From IMG/VR virus record IMGVR_UViG_3300046517_001487, positions 1 through 29,543 of that record: 29,543 nt of DNA, one strand, 5' to 3'. Every line of letters starts with the position of its first letter. Positions within the stretch are counted from its first letter, which is position 1. This document shows, piece after piece, positions 1 through 8,600 of the stretch. The notes beneath the pieces were generated by a model. It searched no databases. It saw only the letters and a program-made list of their open reading frames with translations, and was not told the DNA's origin. The DNA comes from a virus. Both the position numbers and the translations under genes were made by a program.

Positions 1-1
1 T

Positions 2-244
2 TGCAGCCTCGAATTTCAAGTTTCCGACCGGCAGATGGGCAAGCGACTGCTGGCGTCGACCGGCAACGGCAAGATCACGATTGTCGATCTCGGGACATTT
101 AGGTGGTTCTTTACGCTTGACGAAATGCGCGGACTCGAGGCCGGCACCTACGACACCGGTCTAACACTGACCAATGACGACGGCACCCAGACCCTGCAGC
201 TCAGTGTCGGCCCGTTGCCGATCGTCGATGGCGTGGTGCCATGA
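2..244 (+). CDS. Phage structural protein, C-terminal part (5' end outside window)
   Basis: The frame is open from base 2 with no start before the edge; an internal ATG at 35 exists, but the coding pattern continues upstream, so this is a truncated 3' end. The last 80 residues are rich in beta-strand-like segments and end in LEAGTYDTGLTLTNDDG and PIVDGVVP, a pattern I associate with small phage tail or baseplate proteins of an immunoglobulin-like fold. The stop overlaps the next start as ATGA, so it belongs to the fibre operon. A virion structural role is inferred from this context. The exact function is not recognised. Confidence 0.6.
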   Translation, partial: CSLEFQVSDRQMGKRLLASTGNGKITIVDLGTFRWFFTLDEMRGLEAGTYDTGLTLTNDDGTQTLQLSVGPLPIVDGVVP

Positions 245-1308
245 CTGATTTGCCCGATGTCAAATTGAAAGCGCTGGTGTCGTTTCCAGCCACCATCATC
301 GATGGTGCCGGTATTGATGTCACCCGCCTCAATGGCAGTTTTAGGTTTGATATTGCCTACGACGACTTTGCGCCACCGCTGACGACCGTCGCCGACCCGA
401 CCCATTCGGTGATGCTGATCTGGAACACGATATCGGGTGCCTATGGTCTGGCGCCGACATCGTTGCTGCTGGGATCCGGTAGTGCGTTTCCGAGCGACAC
501 CGCACCATCAGGCGACGGCACCGCCGCAGCCGGCATCTCGGCACAGTATTCGCGTGGCGACCACGTCCATCCGACCGACAGCTCGAGGGCGCCGATAGCT
601 TCGCCGACATTCACTGGAGATCCGAAATCCGTCACCCCGCCGCCCGGCGATGCGGACCAGAGTATCGCCACAACAGCATTTGTTGCCTCCGCGATTACCG
701 CCGGGGCGCCTACACCATCGGCGCTGACCCGGATCAACGACACCAACGTCACCCTGACATTGGGCGGCACGCCGGCCACGGCGTTGCTGCAGGCAAGCTC
801 CATCACGGCGGGTTGGACCGGCACGCTGGCGGCAGGGCGCGGCGGGTTCGGCGCCGACATCAGCGCGTCGAATGGCGTGCCGGTGTTCACCACGGGCGCC
901 GCGACATTCACGCCGATCGCCACCGCCGCGGAATATGCCGCCAACTCGGCGCCGACCAACCATTTTCTGACCCCGGGGGCGACATGGACCGCAGCCGGTC
1001 TGGTCACGCTGACCGATGGCGTGACGGTGACGCCCGACTTTGCCACAGGATTCGATTTCGATTGGTCGATCGGCGCGACAGGACGAACACTGGCAAACCC
1101 AACCAACGTCAAGGTCGGACAAAAGGGCATGATTTATCTGACGCAGGGCATCGCCGGCGCCACTATCACTAGCTGGGGCAGTTCGTACAAATTCCCCGGC
1201 GGCACCAAGCCGACGTTATCGGCAGGATTGGGGGCGATCGACGTGATCTCGTATGCGGTCCGCTCGTCGGTGCAGATCGAATGTTTCTTCGCGGGCGGGA
1301 TGGCGTAG
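241..1308 (+). CDS. Tail fibre / tail appendage protein
   Basis: A 355-aa protein whose start overlaps the upstream stop (ATGA). Residues 1-80 (starting MTDLPDVKLKALVSFPA) are clearly paralogous to the N-terminus of the large fibre at 4599, suggesting a shared virion-attachment domain. A HVHPTDSSRAP segment followed by ASPTFTG and IATTAFV resembles the short repeats of many tail fibres. The rest is Ala/Thr/Gly-rich beta-type sequence, and the C-terminal ~90 residues look like a compact beta domain. The inferred role is a structural, possibly receptor-binding or adaptor fibre. Family assignment rests on motif style and paralogy, and the receptor cannot be predicted. Confidence 0.75.
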   Translation: MTDLPDVKLKALVSFPATIIDGAGIDVTRLNGSFRFDIAYDDFAPPLTTVADPTHSVMLIWNTISGAYGLAPTSLLLGSGSAFPSDTAPSGDGTAAAGISAQYSRGDHVHPTDSSRAPIASPTFTGDPKSVTPPPGDADQSIATTAFVASAITAGAPTPSALTRINDTNVTLTLGGTPATALLQASSITAGWTGTLAAGRGGFGADISASNGVPVFTTGAATFTPIATAAEYAANSAPTNHFLTPGATWTAAGLVTLTDGVTVTPDFATGFDFDWSIGATGRTLANPTNVKVGQKGMIYLTQGIAGATITSWGSSYKFPGGTKPTLSAGLGAIDVISYAVRSSVQIECFFAGGMA

Positions 1309-1554
1309 ATGCTGCCCGGCCTGATGCCGGTCCCGGCCATCCTCGCCATAAGTGTCGTTGGCAGCGGCGGCACCGGAACGCCGATCGGGCTGCTGCTCAC
1401 GCTGACCAAGGTCATTCCAACCAGTGGCCTCACCATGACTGGCACGCCGATCGGCCTGCTGGTCACTCTGACCAAGGAAATACCCGCGGGTAGCGGCGGC
1501 GCTACGGCCGGCCAATCCGCCGGCTTGCTGCTTTCTCTAACAAGGGCAACGTAA
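1309..1554 (+). CDS. Small repeat protein in the tail operon
   Basis: An 81-aa protein starting at the base after the upstream stop and ending at the base before the next ATG, which is typical of a coupled late operon. It contains about three copies of a 22-23 residue unit: TGTPIGLLLTLTKVIPTSG, then TGTPIGLLVTLTKEIP, then a degenerate AGQSAGLLLSLTRAT. The DNA behind the first two units (1375-1411 and 1441-1477) is nearly identical, so the repeat arose by recent internal duplication. It is hydrophobic and Gly/Thr-rich, without a clear signal peptide. No family is recognised; a minor virion component is only a guess from location. Confidence 0.55.
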   Translation: MLPGLMPVPAILAISVVGSGGTGTPIGLLLTLTKVIPTSGLTMTGTPIGLLVTLTKEIPAGSGGATAGQSAGLLLSLTRAT

Positions 1555-2289
1555 ATGGCAGACAATGTGACGATCACTGCGGGCACCGGCACGACGATCG
1601 CGGCCGACGAGTGTCCTGCCGCATCCGGCGTTCTGGTTCAACGTGTCAAAACGACATGGGGGCCTGACGGCACCGCCAACGACACCGATGTGGCGACCGG
1701 CAAGCCGATGCCGGTGCAACTGCGGAGCTCGACCGGGCAGGCGCTCGCCGACACCACAGGCATTTTGATCAGCACGACGCAGCTTGGCACACTCGGGCCG
1801 GCCGCGATGGCGGCCAGCGTACCGGTGACGATCGCCACCAACCAGGGTTCATATCCGGTGGCGGCGACGTTGAGTGCCGAAACTTCCAAAATCATCGGCA
1901 CCGTCAACATCACCTCGAACCAGGCGCCGGTAAACGGTCAGAACACCAAGGCCAACAGCACGCCGGTCGTGCCGGCAACGGACTGGGTCTACAACACCGG
2001 CTACTACGTCACCGCAGCGGTGAGTGCCACCACGACCTTGCAAAGCAGCACGGGCGCGACCGGCGACTATCTCGACCATGTCGTGGTGTTTCCGAGCGCA
2101 ACGAATGCTGGGACTTTGGCGGTAATTGATAATGCCACAACCCTGGTGACATGGCCGGGAGGCAGCGGCACGGCGCTCTTATCGCTTCTGCCGTTCACGA
2201 TCTATGTCGGCGCGGTGTCGCGCAGCGGAGCGTGGAAACTGACGCTCGGCGCTGGCGTCACGGCGTTGGCGGTAGGACGCTTCTCATGA
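1555..2289 (+). CDS. Virion structural protein, hypothetical
   Basis: A 244-aa protein starting immediately after the upstream stop. The N-terminus (MADNVTITAGTGTTIAADEC) and the segment GTANDTDVATGKPMPVQ resemble small phage virion proteins often encoded near tail genes. The C-terminal half (after ATDWVYNTGYYVTAAVS) reads as a beta-rich domain ending in GAWKLTLGAGVTALAVGRFS. No catalytic motif, membrane segment or signal peptide is visible. The stop overlaps the next start (ATGA at 2286-2289). A minor tail or decoration protein is inferred from operon context. Confidence 0.7.
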   Translation: MADNVTITAGTGTTIAADECPAASGVLVQRVKTTWGPDGTANDTDVATGKPMPVQLRSSTGQALADTTGILISTTQLGTLGPAAMAASVPVTIATNQGSYPVAATLSAETSKIIGTVNITSNQAPVNGQNTKANSTPVVPATDWVYNTGYYVTAAVSATTTLQSSTGATGDYLDHVVVFPSATNAGTLAVIDNATTLVTWPGGSGTALLSLLPFTIYVGAVSRSGAWKLTLGAGVTALAVGRFS

Positions 2290-3065
2290 CACTGCCGTGG
2301 GGATCGAACCGATTTGAAAACGCGGCGGCGCATGTGGTGGGTGGTGCGGCGCCATGGCTTCCCTCGGACGAAGCGAGTTTATTGCTTTGGTACAAGGCCG
2401 ACGCCAAAACCTACAACACCGGAACGACGCTCGCGACCAACGGTCAGACCATAGCAACCTGGGGTGATAACGCATCCCATGCTTGGGATTTGACCCAGGC
2501 GACTTCCGCTAACAGACCAACATGGAGTTCTACTGGACTTGGCGGTGTTGTGTTCAACAATACGACCAAGCAGTGGCTCTTCAATGCGTTTGGTAACATT
2601 GACTGGGGCTCATCGTCACCGCAGTTCACCGTTCTTGTGGCGTTCAAGCCAACGGCCACACACAATCAAGGTTTAATCGGCATCGAAGACAACGGCGGCG
2701 CATCAGGGGCCAACACAACGTCAATCAAGATTTCCGAAGATTTCAGCACCGGAGCCTATGGGCCATTCTGGAACAGTAATAACTGGACTACCGACCTTGC
2801 AGTGGGATCGGGAACGACAACGCGGCTTGGGTTAACTTTTGATGGCACCAGCTTGACCTCATATAAAAACAACGTAGCGGCGACGCCGCATACGGCGGCA
2901 GTCGCGCTACAGCAGTCATTATTTGCGTTTTGTGTCGGCAATCCTTTCTATAACGATATTCAAGTCATGTATGACGGCACAATCTACGAAGTTATTGTAT
3001 TCAAAAGCGCGCTTGGCGGCACATCGCGTTCCGGTGCTGAAACCTACCTGCAAAGGTGGGTGTAA
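2286..3065 (+). CDS. LamG/concanavalin-like tail-associated protein
   Basis: A 259-aa protein. The frame is open further upstream, but the ATG at 2286 overlaps the previous stop and is where protein-like sequence begins (MTLPWGSNRFENAA). Features typical of LamG/concanavalin A-like jelly-roll domains are present: LLLWYKADAKTYNTG near the N-terminus, a central FTVLVAFKPT strand, then LGLTFDGTSLTSYKNN and a final YDGTIYEVIVFKSAL strand followed by a short YLQRW helix. Such domains bind carbohydrate or other ligands and are frequent in phage tail receptor-recognition modules. The next gene starts within its stop codon. Confidence 0.7.
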   Translation: MTLPWGSNRFENAAAHVVGGAAPWLPSDEASLLLWYKADAKTYNTGTTLATNGQTIATWGDNASHAWDLTQATSANRPTWSSTGLGGVVFNNTTKQWLFNAFGNIDWGSSSPQFTVLVAFKPTATHNQGLIGIEDNGGASGANTTSIKISEDFSTGAYGPFWNSNNWTTDLAVGSGTTTRLGLTFDGTSLTSYKNNVAATPHTAAVALQQSLFAFCVGNPFYNDIQVMYDGTIYEVIVFKSALGGTSRSGAETYLQRWV

Positions 3066-4591
3066 TGACCGGATTTTTATTTGGCGGTGGCGGTGGCGGG
3101 GGCGCTACGTCTGTTGCGGCTAAGAACGTCAAGGCCTACGGCGCGGTGGGCGATGGCTTTGTTGATGATACAGCCGCTATTCAAGCGGCGATTGATGATG
3201 TGGCGACCCCGTATGTGTCTACGCTCAGGGGAAATATCTATTTCCCTGCTGGAACCTATAAAGTGACTTCGTCCCTGACATTCAGCACGGATGTCGGCGG
3301 ATACAGTATTGTATTTAGCGGGGATGGTGCGGCTACAATTACCGGATCCGTGAACGGGTACATCTTTGATCGAAATGTTTCGCCATATAATGCCCAAGCT
3401 GGCATTCATGTATTCGAGAAGCTTCATATCACCAATGTGTTTGCTGGCGGCGGCGGCATCAGGTTTGGTGGCATCGTCAACGGTGCAGTCCGGGACTGCG
3501 TGATAACGGCTGACAAGGGCTTATGGTGCCATCAAAGCACTGGGGGCATTACAGAAGCTTCGTTCTCGATAAATATCGAGGACTGCAATTTCCGCCCGAC
3601 AAATGCTTATGCGTCTGGCACGTTCGCCGTGGCATTTTTTGAAAACTCCCAAGCAATCAGTTGTGACATTAATGGCTTTGACATCGGGTTTTGGCTGGCC
3701 GGGACCGCCAACAGCATCATCGGCGGACGTTGCGAAGTTTGCAACACTGGCATTTTGTTGGGCAATGGGCCGGGCGGTGAAAGTCTCGACAGTTTTTTAA
3801 TCGCCGGGTTGGGGATGGAAAGCTGCATCACCTGCATTGATGTTTACAACGCCTCGAATGGTCTTGTTACAGGTATTCACATTTTAGGTAACAGTGGGGC
3901 CGCCCCCAGCGGGGCAGATAGTCAATATGGCCTTCGCTTCCGTAACGGTGGAAATTCATCGGCATGCGTTACTTATCAAGGAATGCGTATTGGGGCTAAC
4001 TTTACAAAAGCGGCTTTCTGGCTTGCTGATGCAGCCGTTACATCAAACCCGGTTGGACATAACACGTTCATTGGTTGTACCGGGTCGACAACTGGCTATG
4101 GTGGCGGTGTAGCGTGGCAGATGCCGACAAGCGCTGGCGTTGCCAGGTTCATCAACTCTAACAATCCTCCTGACGAATATACCTTTGCGAATTTGCCGCC
4201 CCCGACGATTATCACGGCAACGATTTCCGCCTCCGCTGGCGGTGTTGGTGGTGCGGGTACGTTGCTGGATGTCACAACATTTACATCCGGCTCGACGCTT
4301 AAAATCGGGGACGTAATTAATGTCGCTGGTGTGACGGCAGGAACGGCTATCACCGCAAACGGAACCGGCGGCGGTGGGACAGGTACCTATACGGTCAGTA
4401 TCTCTCAGAATGTTACTTCAAGAACAATGAACGTGTATGGGGGGAACATGGTTGAGGGCGATGAATACAACATCAGCGACTGTAATACCGCGACCTTTCT
4501 TGCCACGGCAGCGGCGACCGGGACTGGTGCAACTGCCCACCGCAAGGTCAGATGGAATGCCACATCATTTGTTTGGCAAGTGATTGGATGA
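3065..4591 (+). CDS. Tailspike-like protein with pectate-lyase-type beta-helix
   Basis: A 508-aa protein. The ATG at 3065 shares one base with the upstream TAA. A GTG at 3056 is in frame but less likely. After a flexible poly-glycine head comes KNVKAYGAVGDGFVDDTAAI, the signature start of the pectate-lyase-3 / glycosyl-hydrolase-28-like beta-helix of phage tailspikes (GDG motif, then an Asp-Asp-Thr-Ala helix). It is followed by NIYFPAGTYKVTSSL and many short rungs rich in Gly and Asn. The C-terminus carries a separate small beta domain. The likely role is host-surface polysaccharide binding or depolymerisation. Catalytic residues cannot be assigned from sequence alone. Confidence 0.82.
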   Translation: MTGFLFGGGGGGGATSVAAKNVKAYGAVGDGFVDDTAAIQAAIDDVATPYVSTLRGNIYFPAGTYKVTSSLTFSTDVGGYSIVFSGDGAATITGSVNGYIFDRNVSPYNAQAGIHVFEKLHITNVFAGGGGIRFGGIVNGAVRDCVITADKGLWCHQSTGGITEASFSINIEDCNFRPTNAYASGTFAVAFFENSQAISCDINGFDIGFWLAGTANSIIGGRCEVCNTGILLGNGPGGESLDSFLIAGLGMESCITCIDVYNASNGLVTGIHILGNSGAAPSGADSQYGLRFRNGGNSSACVTYQGMRIGANFTKAAFWLADAAVTSNPVGHNTFIGCTGSTTGYGGGVAWQMPTSAGVARFINSNNPPDEYTFANLPPPTIITATISASAGGVGGAGTLLDVTTFTSGSTLKIGDVINVAGVTAGTAITANGTGGGGTGTYTVSISQNVTSRTMNVYGGNMVEGDEYNISDCNTATFLATAAATGTGATAHRKVRWNATSFVWQVIG

Positions 4592-4598
4592 CACTGCA

Positions 4599-7283
4599 AT
4601 GGCACTCCTCCCCAAGGTCAAGCTCAAGGCGATGTTGAGTTTCCCCAGCGCCATCCTCGATGGCGCCGGCATTGACGTGACCAGGGTCAACGGCGCGTTC
4701 CGGTTTGACCTGGCCTATGACGATTTCACGCCGCCGGTTTCCGGCATTGCCGATCCTGCGCACACCAACGCCTTGCTTTGGAACAGCGCCACCAATGCCT
4801 ATGTGCTGGCCCCAGTCAGCATCCTGGGCAGCGCCGGCACCGTGCCGGAAGCACCTTCGGATGGCGTGCAATATGGCCGGCAGAGCAATACCTGGACACC
4901 GGTCGCGACCGGCTCGACAATACCGCCGGCGACCGTGCCTCCGCTTATGGATGGCGCCGCGGCGGTCGGCACCACGACAAAATATGCTCGCGAGGACCAC
5001 GTTCACCCGAGCGACACGTCGCGTGCGCCAGTCAGCCATTCGCACGTTGCGGCCAACGTCACCGATTTTTCGGAGGCCGTCGATGATCGCGTTGGCAGTC
5101 TATTGCAGGCCGGTTCAAACATTACACTGACCTACGACGATCCCGGCAATGCGCTAACCATTGCATCAACTGCGGCGGGCATGACGGACGGCGACAAGGG
5201 CGACATCACGGTCAGCGGTTCCGGCACAACATGGACGATTGACCCCAACACGGTGAGCAACGCCAAACTGGCGCAGATGCCGCTGTTTACCATCAAGGCC
5301 AACAATACTGGGGGCGCTGCGTCTCCGACTGACATCAACATTGCGTCGTTGACACCAAAGACGCCAGCGGGCGCTGACTATCTGTTGCTGTCGGACACTT
5401 CAGCAAGCGGGGCGTTAAAGAAGACGTTGATTTCAGCCATGCCGGGAGGCACCAGCATCGGTGAAGCACCGCTCGATGGTGCGCTTTATTCACGACAGGG
5501 CAGTACTGGTAGCTGGGCCGTTGCTGGCGGGTTTCCTGACGGTAACAAGGGGGACATCACAATCACCAGTTCCGGCACAGTGTGGACGATCAATGCAGAT
5601 GCCGTGACGTTCGCCAAGATACAGAACATCGCGACCGACAGCCTGATTGGTCGCGACACGGCAGGGACCGGCGATCCCGAAAACATCACGTTGGGCACAT
5701 CGCTGTCGATGAGCGGCGCTCAGGTTTTGCGTCGCGAGGCGCTGACCGGTGATGTGACGGCGACGGTCGACAGCAACACGACAACGATTGCCAACGGTGC
5801 CGTCACGCTTGCTAAGATGGCGAACCTCACGGCTCCGGTGTTTGTCGGTCGGACAACAACCGGAGCCGGTGTCCCAGAGGCGCTTTCGCCGACGCAAGCG
5901 ACGGCGATGCTAAATGTTTTTGCCTCGTCGCTGAAGGGCCTGGTGCCGTCGCCAGCTGGTGCGACGACGACATTCTTGCAGGCAGATGGAACGTGGGCTG
6001 CACCCGTCGATAGCACGAAGGTCGCCAAGGCTGGCGACACGATGACGGGTAATTTGATCGTTAATAAAGCATCGCCTGTCATTGAATTGAGAAAAAGCGC
6101 ATCGGGCCAAGATGCGATGATTACGGGTTCTAATGGTGGCTCCGCTCGTTGGACAATGAGTTTTGGGAGTAGCATATCGGAGAGTGGCGGCAATATCGGT
6201 TCTGACTTTGTACTTTATCGCTATAAAGATGACGGTTCTTTTGGTGGCATACCGTTTAATATAAATCGATCTGATGGTTTAGTGTTTGTTGAAAAAGACC
6301 CAACGCAACCGCTCGGTGTCGCCACCAAGCAGTATGTCGATGCCGGTGATGTTGCTGGCTTGGCTGCGGCGGGAATGCAGATCAATGGCGGGATGGAGAT
6401 TGATCAGCCGAATGCTGGGGCTTCTGTCACTCCCGCCAACGGAAACTCAAAATCGATAGATGGCTGGGGCACATACAGAACCGGGACAAGTGTTGTTACG
6501 GTCCAGCAAGTTGCTTCGGTATTCCCTGGCTACAATAGCGAACTTAAATTCACCGTCACTACGGCACAATCCAGTATTGGTTCTGATGTTGTTATTATCC
6601 AGGGTTTTTATGAGGGGTACAGAATAGCTAGAGCCGGGTGGGGGACAACAGCGGCCAAACCGATAACAGTTGGCTTTTGGGTAAAGTCATCTGTTGCTGG
6701 ATCCTTTAACCTTCAGTTCACTGACGGGACCAACACCGCCGTTGCCAGCCCAGTAATTACTTCGGCAAATACGGCTCAATTCATTACAGCCGTCCTTCCA
6801 GCACAAACGACATGGGCCGGATCAAAAACCAATGGCCTCGGCGCTACACTTAATATTTTTATTGCTGGGGCAAGCCAAATAAACATCCTCGCCACCGTAG
6901 GAAACACATTCGAGATCACCGGCTTTGTCGTTCTCCCCGGCGCACTGACAATCACCGCCGCGCAGTCGCCGCTGCTGATGCGGTCGTATGATCAGGAGTT
7001 GGTGACATGTCAGCGGTATTGGCAGAAAATGCGCATCGGTGTTCAAGTCGGCGCTGCTACAAATACCTTATTCTATGGGGCTGCCGTTAATTGGCCGCTA
7101 AGAATGCGCAGCACACCAACATTTGCGATGGTGACTGCCAATATAGGAGGTACTACAGGCTTTGCCGCTGGTTTAGCGAGTTTTCTTGGGACTAGTGATA
7201 TAGGTGGGATGTTTTATAAGGCAGCGACAGTTACCGGGAATGCGGCGTTTTTGGATGAAATATCTTTGGATGCGAGGCTGTAA
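4599..7283 (+). CDS. Large tail fibre protein
   Basis: An 894-aa fibre. I chose the ATG at 4599 (MALLPKVKLKAMLSF) rather than the in-frame TTG at 4584 because it aligns residue for residue with the start of the paralogous fibre at 241. The N-terminal ~80 residues are the shared putative attachment domain. The middle has repeated shaft motifs such as GDKGDITVSGSGTTWTID and GNKGDITITSSGTVWTIN, followed by TDSLIGRDTAGTGDPENI and FVGRTTTGAG. A PLGVATKQYVDAGD segment follows. The last ~300 residues form a jelly-roll-like carbohydrate-binding domain ending in a SYDQELVTCQRYWQK motif common at phage fibre tips. A receptor-binding role is likely. Confidence 0.85.
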   Translation: MALLPKVKLKAMLSFPSAILDGAGIDVTRVNGAFRFDLAYDDFTPPVSGIADPAHTNALLWNSATNAYVLAPVSILGSAGTVPEAPSDGVQYGRQSNTWTPVATGSTIPPATVPPLMDGAAAVGTTTKYAREDHVHPSDTSRAPVSHSHVAANVTDFSEAVDDRVGSLLQAGSNITLTYDDPGNALTIASTAAGMTDGDKGDITVSGSGTTWTIDPNTVSNAKLAQMPLFTIKANNTGGAASPTDINIASLTPKTPAGADYLLLSDTSASGALKKTLISAMPGGTSIGEAPLDGALYSRQGSTGSWAVAGGFPDGNKGDITITSSGTVWTINADAVTFAKIQNIATDSLIGRDTAGTGDPENITLGTSLSMSGAQVLRREALTGDVTATVDSNTTTIANGAVTLAKMANLTAPVFVGRTTTGAGVPEALSPTQATAMLNVFASSLKGLVPSPAGATTTFLQADGTWAAPVDSTKVAKAGDTMTGNLIVNKASPVIELRKSASGQDAMITGSNGGSARWTMSFGSSISESGGNIGSDFVLYRYKDDGSFGGIPFNINRSDGLVFVEKDPTQPLGVATKQYVDAGDVAGLAAAGMQINGGMEIDQPNAGASVTPANGNSKSIDGWGTYRTGTSVVTVQQVASVFPGYNSELKFTVTTAQSSIGSDVVIIQGFYEGYRIARAGWGTTAAKPITVGFWVKSSVAGSFNLQFTDGTNTAVASPVITSANTAQFITAVLPAQTTWAGSKTNGLGATLNIFIAGASQINILATVGNTFEITGFVVLPGALTITAAQSPLLMRSYDQELVTCQRYWQKMRIGVQVGAATNTLFYGAAVNWPLRMRSTPTFAMVTANIGGTTGFAAGLASFLGTSDIGGMFYKAATVTGNAAFLDEISLDARL

Positions 7284-7576
7284 TGTCAGACTATCAACTC
7301 ACCGCAACCGACAGCGTCATCCGCACCGCAGACGGCGCTTGCATTCCCAACGATCCGGTCAACCGCGACTGGGTCGAGTATCAGGAGTGGCTCGATGACG
7401 GCGGTACACCCGATCCCTATGTGCCGCCAGAACCCGCGCCAGCACAGCCAACCGGCGAGCAGACGGTGCTGTTCGAGCACGAGAACCGCATCCGTGCGCT
7501 GGAGGGTCAGCCGCCGATATCGCCAGGCGACTTCATCAAAGCCAGCAAACCGGTGGCGCGCCCACCGCCGTCATGA
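7283..7576 (+). CDS. Small fibre-associated protein (possible tail-fibre chaperone)
   Basis: A 97-aa protein whose ATG shares the last base of the fibre stop codon. The first half (SVIRTADGACIPNDPVNRDW, then VEYQEWLDDGGTPDPY) matches the style of short proteins directly after phage fibre genes. Several of these are fibre-assembly chaperones or fibre-tip accessory proteins. The second half is Pro-rich with a short charged helix (EHENRIRALEG). The stop overlaps the next start (ATGA). The chaperone role is inference from position, and there is no catalytic motif. Confidence 0.65.
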   Translation: MSDYQLTATDSVIRTADGACIPNDPVNRDWVEYQEWLDDGGTPDPYVPPEPAPAQPTGEQTVLFEHENRIRALEGQPPISPGDFIKASKPVARPPPS

Positions 7577-7842
7577 CCGAAACAGTCAAAGGTTGGCTTA
7601 AAGAAAACTATTTTCTTGGCGGTCTGTTTGTCGGTCTGTTTTCCGTAATCGCCTATGCGGTGAGGCTGGAGGCCAGAGTGTCAATTTTGGAGGATCGTGG
7701 TAGTCCACATTTAGCCGAGATCAACAACAGATTGACCGTAACTGAGAAAGAGACAGAGGCGAACAAGCTCAGCCTTCGACGGATAATCGACACGATGACA
7801 AAGGATCTGCATATCTCGCCATCGAGGATCCCGCCGCCATGA
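7573..7842 (+). CDS. Single-pass membrane/coiled-coil protein, holin- or spanin-like candidate
   Basis: An 89-aa protein with one hydrophobic segment at about residues 14-31 (FLGGLFVGLFSVIAYAV). It is followed by charged sequence predicted as coiled coil (LEARVSILEDRG, INNRLTVTEKETEANKL) and a Pro-rich end. It overlaps the fibre-associated gene upstream and the lysozyme downstream by ATGA, so it is in a lysis cassette. A small membrane protein just before an endolysin is usually a holin. The single segment plus coiled-coil tail would also fit an inner-membrane spanin subunit. No outer-membrane lipoprotein partner with a lipobox is visible nearby. Confidence 0.6.
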   Translation: MTETVKGWLKENYFLGGLFVGLFSVIAYAVRLEARVSILEDRGSPHLAEINNRLTVTEKETEANKLSLRRIIDTMTKDLHISPSRIPPP

Positions 7843-8411
7843 ACGAGGACCTGTCGCTATCGCGAGCCGGCGCCAACCTTGTCAAGCATTTCGAGTCGTG
7901 CTTGCACAAGTGCGGCCCGGATCGTTACACCGCATATAAATGCCCGGCTGGGGTGGTCACTTTGGGATGGGGAACGACTTCTGAGAATGGCCACAAAATA
8001 CAAATGGGCATGGTCTGGTCGCAGGCGCAATGCGATGCGGCGTTCCTCAACGACATGAAGCATTTCGAAAACGATGTCAGGCGCCTGGTCAAGGTTGATC
8101 TGACACAGTGGCAGTTCGACGCCTGCGTTTCTTTTACATACAATGTGGGTGCTGGTGCGTTCGCTGGCAGCACCCTGCTGAAGCGGATCAATTCCAAAGA
8201 GTGGGAAAACGCCGCCCTGGAATTCCACAAATGGAATAAGGGCGGCGGCAAGGTGCTGGCTGGCCTCGTTCGCCGTCGCGCCAGCGAAAGCCTGCTGTTC
8301 CAGAACATCGCCGACAACAACTACGACGGCAAACCCGACAAGGTCATCGTGCCGCTCGGCGATGCGATGCCGCAGGATGTCGATGAACCGACGAAAGCGG
8401 CTTATTCCTAA
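7839..8411 (+). CDS. Endolysin, GH24 lysozyme (muramidase)
   Basis: A 190-aa T4-type lysozyme that cleaves the MurNAc-GlcNAc bond of peptidoglycan to release phage. The catalytic region reads KHFESCLHKCG then YKCPAGVVTLGWGTT. E19 is the presumed acid, C35 takes the place of the Asp in the E-x-D/C-x-T triad, and T41 sits five residues later. The gap between E19 and C35 is longer than the classical eight residues, indicating an insertion loop. The middle has the family segment QWQFDACVSFTYNVGAGAF, and the end GLVRRRASE is typical. There is no signal peptide or anchor, so export should depend on a holin, possibly the preceding gene. Confidence 0.92.
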   Translation: MNEDLSLSRAGANLVKHFESCLHKCGPDRYTAYKCPAGVVTLGWGTTSENGHKIQMGMVWSQAQCDAAFLNDMKHFENDVRRLVKVDLTQWQFDACVSFTYNVGAGAFAGSTLLKRINSKEWENAALEFHKWNKGGGKVLAGLVRRRASESLLFQNIADNNYDGKPDKVIVPLGDAMPQDVDEPTKAAYS

Positions 8412-8421
8412 CCGTAGAACA

Positions 8422-8600
8422 GGTGAGGGATGGCCTGAAAATTATCGTTATGCATCAACAGCCCCGAAAATCCCTCACCCTGCATCAAACAATTGAAAAC
8501 ACACAACATTGGCACATCTCTTGACCGCACCACTGCCTCATAAGCATCTGATTTAATTAGATTTTTTTTCAGGTGAGGGGGAAAAAGATAAAGGTGAGGG
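8422..8600. repeat. Cluster of GGTGAGGG repeats at the integrase 3' end; candidate attP region
   Basis: The octamer GGTGAGGG occurs on the plus strand at 8422, 8572 and 8593, and as its complement CCCTCACC at 8472. The first pair forms a 9-bp inverted repeat (GGTGAGGGA / TCCCTCACC). The 8572 and 8593 copies are direct repeats extended as GGTGAGGGGGAA-like and fall inside the last codons of integrase. The spacer from 8412 to 8552 has no gene and is AT-richer than its flanks. Clustered direct and inverted repeats beside an integrase gene are what arm-type or core binding sites look like. This is inference; no host att sequence is available to compare. Confidence 0.4.
8546..8569 (+). terminator. 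Possible weak rho-independent terminator after the lysis genes
   Basis: A short AT-rich imperfect hairpin (TCTGAT / ATTAGA with one wobble pair) is followed by a run of eight T. The stem is weak, but it lies between the convergent lysozyme and integrase genes where termination is expected. It overlaps the integrase stop codon. Confidence 0.3.

Noticed and set aside
441-1130. 229-codon open frame on the minus strand
   Set aside because: It lies fully opposite the fibre gene at 241, has no ribosome site, and its composition mirrors the GC-rich codons of the plus strand.
2273-2286. TAGGACGCTTCTCA at a gene junction in the tail operon as another operator
   Set aside because: It matches the left half well and touches ATG 2286, but it encodes conserved-looking residues and the core GC differs; kept only as a weak candidate.
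4584-4598. TTG start for the large fibre
   Set aside because: The five extra residues are absent from the paralogous fibre, whose first Met aligns with ATG 4599.
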